Assembly: GCA_030044395.1 (NCBI GenBank)
Contig: JASHVW010000016.1
Span: 1 to 9,104 of the forward strand
Reading direction: 5' to 3'
Length of the DNA: 9,104 nt
DNA from: Verrucomicrobiia bacterium
GTDB lineage: Bacteria; Verrucomicrobiota; Verrucomicrobiia; Limisphaerales; UBA11358
Below, in pieces: positions 1 through 6,285 of this stretch. A model generated the notes under the pieces. It did not search any database and was not told where the DNA came from. It worked only from the letters and a program-made list of their open reading frames with translations. Position numbers and translations under genes: made by a program. Every line of letters begins with the position of its first letter. The stretch's first letter is position 1.

Positions 1-35
1 AAAAGAGCAGCAATCGCCAAATGATTGAATTTCAT
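1..35 (-). CDS. N-terminus of an unidentified, probably exported protein (partial)
   Basis: On the minus strand an ATG at 35 opens a frame reading MKFNHLAIAAL up to the window edge. A lysine followed by a run of small hydrophobic residues is how a Sec signal peptide begins. An A-rich ribosome binding site (AAAAAGG, plus-strand 41-47) sits 5 nt before the ATG, which supports this start. Only 11 codons are visible, so neither the product nor the presence of a real signal peptide can be settled. It has the same direction as the upstream gene at 404-955 but is separated from it by a terminator, so it probably has its own promoter somewhere in 36-281. Confidence 0.42.
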   Translation of the reverse strand, partial: MKFNHLAIAAL

Positions 36-403
36 GGTCGCCTTTTTCTGCAAACATCTGCCCTGGATGTCGTTGTAATTCTCAATTGCGATTATTTTAT
101 CCCTATTCCACAGCTTGGGAAGTGTGCGTCTTGATGCACACCGCCGAATGGGACGTTTTTCCGGACTGCGGGCGCGCCGTGCCCGAATTCCGGCGGCCAG
201 AACTGTGTGTATGGCAGATTAATTAATTCTGTAGCCGCCAAGCAGGCTCAGTTTAGGAGATGCCACATCGGCGATACGGCGAAAAAGCGCCAGACGGCTG
301 GCGCAGTCCAAAACGTCGCGGAATTTCGTTCAGCGCTTTCAATTCGCGGCTACCGTTTTTTTAAACGCTCCAGGAATTAGTCATTTCCCGTCATTCCTTT
401 CCC
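36..403. other. Intergenic region with terminator and AT-rich patch
   Basis: No credible gene was found in this 368-base stretch. It holds the terminator at 282-304, an AT-rich near-palindrome around 214-230 (cagattaattaattctg) that could be part of a promoter for the gene leaving the left edge, a GTGTGC/GCACAC inverted repeat at 122-141 with no T-tract after it, and a second AT-rich stretch near 88-105. No match to a sigma-70 promoter with correct spacing was strong enough to call. Confidence 0.5.
282..304 (-). terminator. Rho-independent terminator of the purB operon
   Basis: Read on the minus strand, GCGCCAG-CCGT-CTGGCGC forms a perfect 7-bp GC-rich stem with a 4-nt loop, directly followed by TTTTT. 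It lies about 100 nt past the stop of the 404-955 gene and faces the right way to end the purB-hypothetical transcript. It is the cleanest intrinsic terminator in the window. Confidence 0.77.
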
Positions 404-955
404 TTATGCTTTCGAACCCTTTGGCCCGCCTTCCTGCTGTTCGATGGCTTGGGAAAGTTTTTGCATGAACCAGCTCATGCCCTCGGCCGCCTGCCGCGCC
501 CGTTCCTCATTTTCTTCTGCCGTCAACTGCCATTCCGGCGCGGAAACATCGAGTTGATAATCAGCGCTTTCGACGACGACGCGCCCATTTTGTTCACTGA
601 ACCATTCCAGGTAAACCGAGTTGGCCATGTGCTCAGGCGGTTTCTCGCCGTGCTTGCACATTGCGTAAGCCTCCTCGAGCGGAATATCGAATACCCGGAC
701 CTTGCGCGACGCCGTGATGTCGCCGATCTGCCCTTCCTGAATCGGATTCAGCGTTTCCAGATGTGGATGCGGATCAGGTTTGGACGGATTGGTGAATTTC
801 AGCAGACAACCCGCCAGGTCGGGCCAGGCGTTGCCCTTGAGTTCGAGGACTACCGGTTCCTTGCGTCCATGGACCCAGATTTTGCCGCGCACCAGTCCCT
901 TGACGCGATTGTCAATCTCGCCGCGAACCACACTGTCATGGATGCGGAAGGCCAT
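404..955 (-). CDS. Conserved hypothetical protein, 183 aa, purB-linked
   Basis: The product is a soluble 183-residue protein with no signal peptide or membrane segment. Residues 1-135 look like a mixed beta domain, with recurrent basic and hydrophobic strands such as VVRGEIDNRVKGLVRGKIWV and a conserved-looking GDITASRKVRVFDIP segment near 78-92. Residues 144-175 (TAEENEERARQAAEGMSWFM and onward) are predicted helical and charged, and the tail is GGPKGSKA. I do not recognise a characterised family, only the appearance of a widely conserved uncharacterised protein. The ATG is 3 nt after the purB stop (TGA GCC ATG), so it is almost certainly translated from the purB transcript. A weak AGGG lies 9 nt upstream, inside the end of purB. 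The terminator at 282-304 closes the unit. A role next to purine synthesis cannot be inferred from position alone. Confidence 0.85.
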   Translation of the reverse strand: MAFRIHDSVVRGEIDNRVKGLVRGKIWVHGRKEPVVLELKGNAWPDLAGCLLKFTNPSKPDPHPHLETLNPIQEGQIGDITASRKVRVFDIPLEEAYAMCKHGEKPPEHMANSVYLEWFSEQNGRVVVESADYQLDVSAPEWQLTAEENEERARQAAEGMSWFMQKLSQAIEQQEGGPKGSKA

Positions 956-958
956 GGC

Positions 959-2293
959 TCAAAGCCCTAATTTTTTGAACCGGTTCTCCACTTCCTTGAA
1001 GTGAAAATCCAGCGAGCAGAGTTTGTCCAGTTCGCCTTTGGCAAAATGCCTGGCGATTTCCGGCGTGCCTTTCAACTGCACGATGAAATCCGCGTCGTCA
1101 CGTCCGGCGTGCTTCACTTCCCATGTTTTCATCGCGGCGTCCTGGACCAAATTGTAAGCCGCCTCGCGCGTCAGGCCCTTTTTGATCAGCGCCAACAGCA
1201 CCGTCTGAGAATTCCACATGCCCAGGCTCAATGCCAGATTGCGCTTCATGTTCTCGGGATACACCTGCAGCCCGTCCATCAGCCGGATCAGCAGCGACAG
1301 CATGTAATCAAGCAGCGTGCATGAATCGGGAAAAATGATGCGCTCGACGGAGGAATGCGAGATGTCGCGTTCATGCCAGAGCGCGACGTTTTCCAGGGCG
1401 GCCAGGGCGTTGCCTCGCAGCACGCGAGCGAGGCCGGTCAGACGTTCCCAAGTGATGGGATTGCGCTTGTGCGGCATGGCGCTCGAGCCTTTCTGGCCTT
1501 TCGTGAACGGCTCCTCGGCTTCCAAAACCTCCGTCCGTTGCAAATGACGGAACTCGACCGCCCAACGCTCGATGCTCGCGCCCACGAGCGCCAGTGCCGT
1601 TTGATATTCCGCGTGAATGTCGCGCTGGACCACTTGCGTTGCGATGGGCGCGGGGCGCAGCCCAAGTTTTTCGCAGACAAATTCCTCCACCCGTGGCGAC
1701 AAATGGGCGCTGGTGCCGACCGCCCCGGAAATTTTCCCAACCGCGGCCACGGCGCGGGCGCGTTCCAGCCGTTCCAGCGCGCGCCCGAATTCATCGTGCA
1801 TCAACGCCAGCTTCAGCCCGAACGTCGTCGGCTCGGCGTGGATCCCGTGGCTGCGGCCAATGCACGGAGTGAATTGAAATTCCCGGGCGCGTTTCGCGAT
1901 GGATTTGCGGAGTGTCCCAACATCGGCGATCAAAATATCGGCCGCCTGGACCATTTGCACCGCGTAGCAGGTGTCCCCCACGTCGCTGCTCGTCAGTCCA
2001 AAATGAAACCAGCGGGAGGCATCATCAGCGATTTGTTCAGCGACCGCCGTCGTGAATCCAATGACGTCGTGATTGAGCGTTTTTTCCAATTCCTTCTGCC
2101 GTTCAACGAGGCCTTTCAAATCGGCGAAACATTTTTCCGCGCCGGCCTTGATTTTGGCGAAATCGTTGGCGGGAACGATGCCTTCCTTGACGAGCGCCTC
2201 GGTGGCGAGCAACTCGATCTGCAACCAGATGCGGAGTTTGTTTTCGTCCTGCCAAATCGCCCGCATTTCGGGGCGGGAATAGCGTGTAATCAT
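959..2293 (-). CDS. purB: Adenylosuccinate lyase
   Basis: This fumarase/aspartase-superfamily enzyme releases fumarate from SAICAR and from adenylosuccinate, the eighth step of IMP synthesis and the last step to AMP. It acts in the cytoplasm as a homotetramer. The 444 residues fit the Bacillus-type family length of about 430-460. Visible landmarks are NHDVIGF (74-80) with the conserved His75, TSSDVGDT (101-108), GRSHGIHAEPTTFG (146-159) with the general-acid/base His149, and the superfamily signature GSSAMPHKRNP (269-279), whose serine-containing flexible loop closes over the substrate. The start at 2293 gives MITRYSRPEMRAIW, the normal N-terminus. The frame stays open a further 24 codons upstream, but that part is a low-complexity antisense reading of a purine tract and is rejected. 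There is no clear Shine-Dalgarno site before the ATG. It is followed 3 nt later by the 183-aa gene. Confidence 0.96.
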   Translation of the reverse strand: MITRYSRPEMRAIWQDENKLRIWLQIELLATEALVKEGIVPANDFAKIKAGAEKCFADLKGLVERQKELEKTLNHDVIGFTTAVAEQIADDASRWFHFGLTSSDVGDTCYAVQMVQAADILIADVGTLRKSIAKRAREFQFTPCIGRSHGIHAEPTTFGLKLALMHDEFGRALERLERARAVAAVGKISGAVGTSAHLSPRVEEFVCEKLGLRPAPIATQVVQRDIHAEYQTALALVGASIERWAVEFRHLQRTEVLEAEEPFTKGQKGSSAMPHKRNPITWERLTGLARVLRGNALAALENVALWHERDISHSSVERIIFPDSCTLLDYMLSLLIRLMDGLQVYPENMKRNLALSLGMWNSQTVLLALIKKGLTREAAYNLVQDAAMKTWEVKHAGRDDADFIVQLKGTPEIARHFAKGELDKLCSLDFHFKEVENRFKKLGL

Positions 2294-2300
2294 GGAGTTA

Positions 2301-2345
2301 TTAAAAGGGAAAAAGGAAAAGGTAAAAAGGAAAAAGGAAAGAGGC
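2301..2345. repeat. Purine microsatellite in the purB leader
   Basis: The plus strand here consists almost only of A and G, in units such as aaaagg, aaaaagg and aaaggg. On the purB sense strand it is a C/T tract that begins about 8 nt before the start codon. It therefore occupies the place where a Shine-Dalgarno site would be expected. Simple tracts of this sort can slip in replication. No gene is encoded in it. Confidence 0.7.
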
Positions 2346-2380
2346 GCCAGGGGCGACAGAAACAAACGAAGGGGAGACTT

Positions 2381-2449
2381 AGACGCGAATTAACGCGAAT
2401 GTGCTCGAAACGTAATTAACCGCGAGACGCGCGAAATACGCGAAATCCA
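2381..2449. repeat. Degenerate 9-10-bp repeat, core acgcgaa(a/t)
   Basis: Two adjacent 10-mers, acgcgaatta and acgcgaatgt (2383-2402), are followed by a diverged stretch and then by cgcgaaata and cgcgaaatc (2430-2447). The core cgcgaa thus recurs with a period of about 9-10 bases. It is part of the 247-base gap between the portal gene stop and the purB start. The pattern resembles the short-period intergenic repeats of Verrucomicrobiota. That comparison is from memory and not tested here. Confidence 0.55.
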
Positions 2450-2540
2450 AGATGGCATCAACCGCAACCGGGCCAGTAGCGGGACCGACGCGGATGGCTG
2501 CGAAGAGTAAAGGCAGGAAAATTATGTTGCGCAGTTGTCC

Positions 2541-4247
2541 TCAGATGTGGGCTTGTTCCCTCGCCACTGCCCCATCATTGAATGTCGAGTCAACGAATCT
2601 TCGCTCAAGAACGGCTCCATCTTTCCCGCTGCCCGCATTGCCCGCCCCTCGCCCTTTCAGCGTGTCCTCGTCCGGTCGGGGCAAAGGACGCGCATAACGT
2701 TCCAGCGTGGTTTTCACCCCGAGCAATCCATGGCCGTTCTTGTTGGTGAAACCTGCGAGGAAGGTGTCAACGGCGATGTCGGACTGCAGGTCGCGGCGCG
2801 GCGTCGTGCGCAGTTTGATGTAGGCGAGTTGCGGCGTGTCCGGCCCGAACTTCCACGCCAGCGCATGCTTCGTCACCTTGGCGTCCAGCGTTTCCTCAAT
2901 CATTCTCGCATCATCCGTTTCCAAGATTTCCGATTCGTCCTCCTGCAAGCTGGCGCCGATGGCGCGCTGGCTGCTCCTCGTTCCCAGGTCGCTCCCGCGC
3001 CAGAGTTGGGTGATGGCACGGTCAAAAATTTCCAGCAACTTTTCATACCCAGCATCGCCCGTGGACTTGGTTTCAATGAGATTGATTTTGGCGTCCCGAT
3101 TCGTAACGGTGGCCCATTCCTGGCCGAATTCGCGCACGGCATCCACAAAGGAATTCCATTCGGCCGAACCCTTGGGCGCGTCGGTTTCTCCGTGAATCGC
3201 CGGCTGGCCGAATTTTTCCAGGAAGGCCAGGTTGTATTTCAGCAGCATCGCTTTCATCTGATACAGAATGCTGCATGATTCCATAAGGCCGTCCCCGCAG
3301 GTAACCAGCCAGTCGCCGGGCTGCATTTCATTCCCATAGACCTGAAATTCACTTGGCAGAAAACGCAACTTCCCGCGCGTTCCCTCGAACCACCATATCG
3401 GGCAAAAGATAAACTTCGCGGTCAATGTGCCGTCCGCAAGCGGCTGCCAGACAATTTCATGCACCGCGTAATACTTCCCGATCGCATCCATCATCTGCCG
3501 CGCCAGCAGGGAGAATCCTCCTTCCTCGTCCGGATTGATCGCCGTCGTCACCGTGGCGTTCCCGTAGAAATGATTCAAAAAATCGCACTGCGCTTGCGCC
3601 AGTGCCTGCTGCCGCGGTGCAATGTCCCCGCGCACCAAAATATCGTAGCCGTGCCGGGCGACGCTCTTCATCCGTTTGGTGCGGACAATTTGCAATTGAT
3701 AATCGCGGCGCTCGATCGTGTCCCATGCCATGCCGGCCATGCGATAAAAACCAAGACGCCATTGGTCCAGGTAAGTGGCCATCCGCTCGTAGTTCAGCCC
3801 GCGCAGGGGATTGCTCCGCATTCGCACGGACAAGGTAACGCGCCCGGGCGTGATGGTGGAGTCCGGTTCGGCGGCATAACGGATCTTGCGGTCACGCGGC
3901 TGCCGAAAATAATCCTTCTCATCCGGCGAAGGATTTCCGAACTCACTGGTGGCGGGGACCTGATACGCTCCGCGGGATTGTTTGGAAGGATTGGCCAGTT
4001 TGGGATTTGCACGTCCGCCGTCGCTGAAGGCCGTGGGCGTTGAAGGGTTGAGGAGTTGACGGGTTGAAGCGTTGGAGCGCAGCGCATTGGCGAACTGCCG
4101 TTGTTCCCCGCGCGACAATTTGGTGAAAGCGGCGACGAGGCGCCGCAATGGGGGGAGCAGGGCAGGGGGCATGGCGCCGGATTTTTGAATCTTGGAATCC
4201 ACCTTCGACCGACGATTTTCAATTTTCATGCCCCGCGATTTGAGCAT
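2541..4247 (-). CDS. Mu gp29-like phage portal protein (DUF935 family)
   Basis: Portal proteins form the dodecameric ring through which a tailed phage packages and ejects DNA. Similarity to the Mu gp29/DUF935 family begins near residue 140 and runs to about 530. It includes NPLRGLNYERMATYL (146-160), a helix with MAWDTIERRDYQLQIVRTKR (173-192) like the family's segment of damage-free E-x-D residues, VHEIVWQ, PGDWLV, a segment LAFLEKFGQPAIHGETDAPK, and IFDRAITQLWRGSDLGTRSS toward the end. The first 140 residues are proline- and asparagine-rich and partly made of repeat sequence (4039-4078). The start is uncertain: ATG at 4247, 4229 and 4172 are all possible and none has a good ribosome binding site. 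No terminase lies upstream and no minor head protein downstream, although phage portals normally sit between these two. The reading frame is intact over 568 codons. It may be a prophage remnant or a retained cellular gene. Confidence 0.85.
   Translation of the reverse strand: MLKSRGMKIENRRSKVDSKIQKSGAMPPALLPPLRRLVAAFTKLSRGEQRQFANALRSNASTRQLLNPSTPTAFSDGGRANPKLANPSKQSRGAYQVPATSEFGNPSPDEKDYFRQPRDRKIRYAAEPDSTITPGRVTLSVRMRSNPLRGLNYERMATYLDQWRLGFYRMAGMAWDTIERRDYQLQIVRTKRMKSVARHGYDILVRGDIAPRQQALAQAQCDFLNHFYGNATVTTAINPDEEGGFSLLARQMMDAIGKYYAVHEIVWQPLADGTLTAKFIFCPIWWFEGTRGKLRFLPSEFQVYGNEMQPGDWLVTCGDGLMESCSILYQMKAMLLKYNLAFLEKFGQPAIHGETDAPKGSAEWNSFVDAVREFGQEWATVTNRDAKINLIETKSTGDAGYEKLLEIFDRAITQLWRGSDLGTRSSQRAIGASLQEDESEILETDDARMIEETLDAKVTKHALAWKFGPDTPQLAYIKLRTTPRRDLQSDIAVDTFLAGFTNKNGHGLLGVKTTLERYARPLPRPDEDTLKGRGAGNAGSGKDGAVLERRFVDSTFNDGAVAREQAHI
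4039..4078. repeat. Five tandem copies of an 8-bp repeat inside the portal gene
   Basis: The plus strand reads gttgaagg, gttgagga, gttgacgg, gttgaagc, gttggagc without a gap: five octamers sharing a gttga/gttgg head. On the sense strand this codes for part of the N-terminal low-complexity region (about residues 57-70, NASTRQLLNPSTPT). Since 8 is not a multiple of 3, gain or loss of one unit would shift the reading frame. Confidence 0.8.
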
Positions 4248-4494
4248 GGTGCCGCTCGCCCGTCACGTTGCCCGGGAACATGTTTTTAGAACCCATCTCA
4301 AATCGTCCATCGCGACGGGAGCGAAACGAGATTCCTCGTCGTCCTCGTCCTCGCCTCGCGCCAGCGACACGTGAGGGGGCGCGGAAAAAACAAATTCCGC
4401 GCCGCCCACGCCTCGCGCCTCGAGGCTCATCGCCGCGCTCATTTTCTCACTTGCCATTTTCCGCATGACGGTTCAGCTATATTGGATCAAAAGA
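4248..4494. other. Divergent intergenic region between portal and GH16 genes
   Basis: This 247-base stretch must hold the promoters of two genes that run apart. It contains a short hexamer-like run, cctcgtcgtcctcgtcctcg, at 4334-4353. A TATATT hexamer at 4478-4483 and TTGCCA at 4451-4456 are 21 bases apart, too far for a standard sigma-70 promoter. No RNA gene or terminator was seen. A 67-codon minus-strand frame across it looks like repeat translation rather than a gene. Confidence 0.4.
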
Positions 4495-5457
4495 ATGGAA
4501 AAGCTCGTTATCCTTGTGCGGCTGCTTATCGCTGCTTCAATCACGTGTGTCGCGGCGCCCCCTCCGACGGCGACACTCTCGCCGGCCATTCAGCCGATTT
4601 GCGGTGTGCCGGGATACGCCCTGGCGGTCAGCTACCGATTCGGCAAACATGCGAAACTTTTGCCCGGCGAAACTCCGGTCAAGAGCACGGCCGATATGGT
4701 CAATCTCGGCTGGAAGCACGACGCGCCCTGGGGCGTCGCGAATGGCTACTTCGCCGACTTCAGTTTGCCTGAGTCCCCGCTCGGCCCGAACTATGTATTC
4801 GAGAATGATGAGCTCGCGCTGATAGCGAGGCATGATCACAGCAACGATTACTCCAAAGATACCGGCAAACCGCACATCACCAGCGGTCAATTCCTGACCA
4901 ACCTGACCATCCAGCCTCCGGCCATTGTGGAATTCATGGTTCAAATTCCGGCGGGCCGGGGCATGTGGCCGGCACTCTGGCTTTATGACTGCAATTCGGG
5001 CAGGCATGACGCCTCCGAGATTGACGTTCTCGAGTCCATCTACGACGCGCCGCTTGGCCGGCGAGATGACCGCTCTAAAGTTTTCCAATATGACCACGGA
5101 CCGGGAGTCGGTCGCACTCTCGCCGACCCCGGCGGTCTGGACGCCAATGGTGGATGGTGGCAGCCCTACGGCTCGCTGGCCAGGGGCGATCCCGGCAGCG
5201 ACCTTTCCAAGCGTTGGGTCGCCTACTCGGTGTGGTGGCAGCCCGGCAGCGTCAGCAAATACGTGGACAACAAGTTGGGCATCACCCGCGCCTTCAAGTG
5301 GACCGGGGGAGGCTGGCCCAACATCATCGTGGGCAACCAGTGCGGCGGTTGGTCGGAAACGACCCTGCCGGAAACGTTCACTGGCGGCGACTCGACGCTT
5401 CGGATCAAGTGGATTCGCGTGTTCAAGCCGCTCAAGTGGCCGTCTGAAGGCAACTAA
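4495..5457 (+). CDS. Secreted glycoside hydrolase family 16 protein
   Basis: GH16 enzymes are retaining endo-acting hydrolases of beta-1,3, beta-1,3/1,4 or galactan-type polysaccharides with a jelly-roll fold. The product is 320 aa. Residues 1-21 form a Sec signal peptide (MEKLVILVRLLIAASITCVAA), with probable cleavage after A21 before PPP. The GH16 hallmark is present as WPALWLYD (158-165) followed by SEIDVLES (174-181). In the ExDxxE motif E175 is the expected nucleophile, D177 the assisting residue and E180 the acid/base. Aromatic-rich strands follow (GGWWQPYG, VAYSVWWQPG, ITRAFKWTGGGWPN), typical of the substrate cleft and the second half of the sandwich. The start at 4495 is preferred over the ATG at 4465 because it places the hydrophobic signal segment directly at the N-terminus. 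No carbohydrate-binding module or sugar transporter accompanies it, so the substrate cannot be assigned. It is the only plus-strand gene here. Confidence 0.88.
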   Translation: MEKLVILVRLLIAASITCVAAPPPTATLSPAIQPICGVPGYALAVSYRFGKHAKLLPGETPVKSTADMVNLGWKHDAPWGVANGYFADFSLPESPLGPNYVFENDELALIARHDHSNDYSKDTGKPHITSGQFLTNLTIQPPAIVEFMVQIPAGRGMWPALWLYDCNSGRHDASEIDVLESIYDAPLGRRDDRSKVFQYDHGPGVGRTLADPGGLDANGGWWQPYGSLARGDPGSDLSKRWVAYSVWWQPGSVSKYVDNKLGITRAFKWTGGGWPNIIVGNQCGGWSETTLPETFTGGDSTLRIKWIRVFKPLKWPSEGN

Positions 5458-5770
5458 TGTGGTGTAACTAACGTTTCTGTACAATGAATGCAAAAGGGGA
5501 CCCACACCTCAGCCTGACCGCATGGGTATGGTTTTTCCCTACGGCCCTCATCCGCCCTTCGGGCACCTTCTCCTGCTCCTGCGGGCGAAGGAATATCGCC
5601 CCTCCCATCCGATGGGAGCGGAGAGGGAACAGCGTCCGAACGCCATCTGTATTTGCGCTTCGCCACCAGCCAAAGCCAACGCAACGAACGTCATCGTATT
5701 TATGCCTAAGACCACCAAGCCCGCGGAGTCCAAAACAAAAAAGACATTGGCCCGTTAATTGAACTTCTGA
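5458..5770. other. Convergent intergenic region with REP-like element
   Basis: This 313-base stretch lies between the GH16 stop and the cupin stop, which face each other. It holds the palindromic element at 5545-5627 and otherwise no credible gene. Plus-strand frames here (for example 5484-5762) are rich in Arg, Pro and Ser and come largely from the repeat. A minimal 18-codon lysine-rich frame at 5702-5758 (MPKTTKPAESKTKKTLAR) has no ribosome binding site. No intrinsic terminator with a T-tract was found on either strand. Confidence 0.5.
5545..5627. repeat. REP-like palindromic intergenic element
   Basis: The element opens with ccctc (5545-5549) and closes with the inverse gaggg (5623-5627). 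Inside are a small hairpin, gccc-ttc-gggc (5554-5564), and a perfect inverted repeat, ctcccatc-c-gatgggag (5602-5618). The lack of a T-tract argues against a classical terminator, although it could slow polymerase or protect the 3' ends of both converging transcripts. Its form recalls dispersed extragenic palindromes (REP/BIME). Whether it is repeated elsewhere in the genome cannot be seen here. Confidence 0.6.
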
Positions 5771-6250
5771 TTATTCTTCGCCTTCGTAATAATCGAGGGC
5801 AGCGGAACGGAGAATCTTGCGCTCCGGAATCGGCACACTCCATTTGTTGCTGTCTGGATAATGGCACGATTCGCCGATCGGATTGTCGGCCACCACGTAA
5901 AACACCAGGTCCTCCGCGCCGTCATTGAGGATTTGATGCGGTTCGTTTGGTTTGAAAATGAAGGCGTCGCCCGGCTCAATTGGAGTCGTGCCCCCCGCAT
6001 GGCGGACGCTGCCGCGCCCCGAGATCACGTGATAAAATTCCCATTGCGCGCTGTGCGAATGATAGGGATAGGGAGTTTTTTGCGGCGGCACGCGGCAGAT
6101 TTCCACGTCGAACGGGTGACGTTCATTCAAATCTGACGATTGCGGCTGTCGTCCCAATTCCTCCGAAATTTGCCTCCCTGCGCCGGCGAATTTGCCTTTG
6201 GGCGATGACCAGGTGATTTCCGCCATTTTCATTGTGTTGACTATGTGCAT
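5771..6250 (-). CDS. Single-domain cupin protein
   Basis: The product is 159 aa, a small beta-barrel of the cupin superfamily. Cupin motif 1 is PYHSHSAQWEFYHVISGRG (62-80), giving metal ligands H64, H66 and E71. Motif 2 is GDAFIFKPNEPHQILND (94-110), giving H105, so the full 3-His/1-Glu metal site is present. The C-terminal part, with a CHYPDSNKW segment (129-137) and ending DYYEGEE, lies outside the barrel. The start at 6250 is set by a strong Shine-Dalgarno site, AAGGAG, 7 nt upstream. The frame extends to 6289, but that upstream ATG has no such site. Cupins range from dioxygenases and isomerases to sugar binders, so the substrate stays open. The gene starts 35 nt after the VOC gene ends and is probably co-transcribed with it. 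Confidence 0.88.
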   Translation of the reverse strand: MHIVNTMKMAEITWSSPKGKFAGAGRQISEELGRQPQSSDLNERHPFDVEICRVPPQKTPYPYHSHSAQWEFYHVISGRGSVRHAGGTTPIEPGDAFIFKPNEPHQILNDGAEDLVFYVVADNPIGESCHYPDSNKWSVPIPERKILRSAALDYYEGEE

Positions 6251-6257
6251 GCGCTGA

Positions 6258-6263
6258 CTCCTT
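6258..6263 (-). promoter_or_regulatory. Ribosome binding site of the cupin gene
   Basis: The minus strand reads AAGGAG-TCAGCGC-ATG, a near-consensus Shine-Dalgarno site with 7-nt spacing. It is the strongest in the window and decides the start at 6250 against the ATGs at 6289, 6232 and 6226. Confidence 0.75.
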
Positions 6264-6285
6264 GAATTTAGAATTGGGCCTACCC

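Noticed and set aside
122..141. GTGTGC/GCACAC inverted repeat as terminator or operator
   Set aside because: There is no T-tract directly after it, and a single 6-bp inverted repeat is expected by chance.
2294..2365. 24-codon N-terminal extension of purB (Phe/Leu/Ser/Pro-rich, resembling a signal peptide)
   Set aside because: It is the translation of the C/T tract; cytoplasmic PurB has no signal peptide, and the family N-terminus MITRYS begins at 2293.
1355..2419. 354-codon plus-strand open frame
   Set aside because: It lies antisense to purB in GC-rich DNA, with an Arg/Gln/Phe-heavy composition and no motifs.
4263..4466. 67-codon minus-strand frame in the divergent region
   Set aside because: Its acidic GEDEDDEE core is the translation of the cctcgt run, it has no ribosome binding site, and it resembles no family.
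4451..4483. TTGCCA and TATATT as a promoter for GH16
   Set aside because: The 21-base spacing is too long, and a start only about 5 bases before the ATG would be needed.
4537..5505. 322-codon minus-strand open frame
   Set aside because: It is antisense to the GH16 gene, whose signal peptide and catalytic motif are unmistakable.
5484..5762. 92-codon plus-strand frame and overlapping short frames
   Set aside because: Most of the length is the palindromic element; the composition (Arg, Pro, Ser, Trp) is that of non-coding GC-rich DNA.
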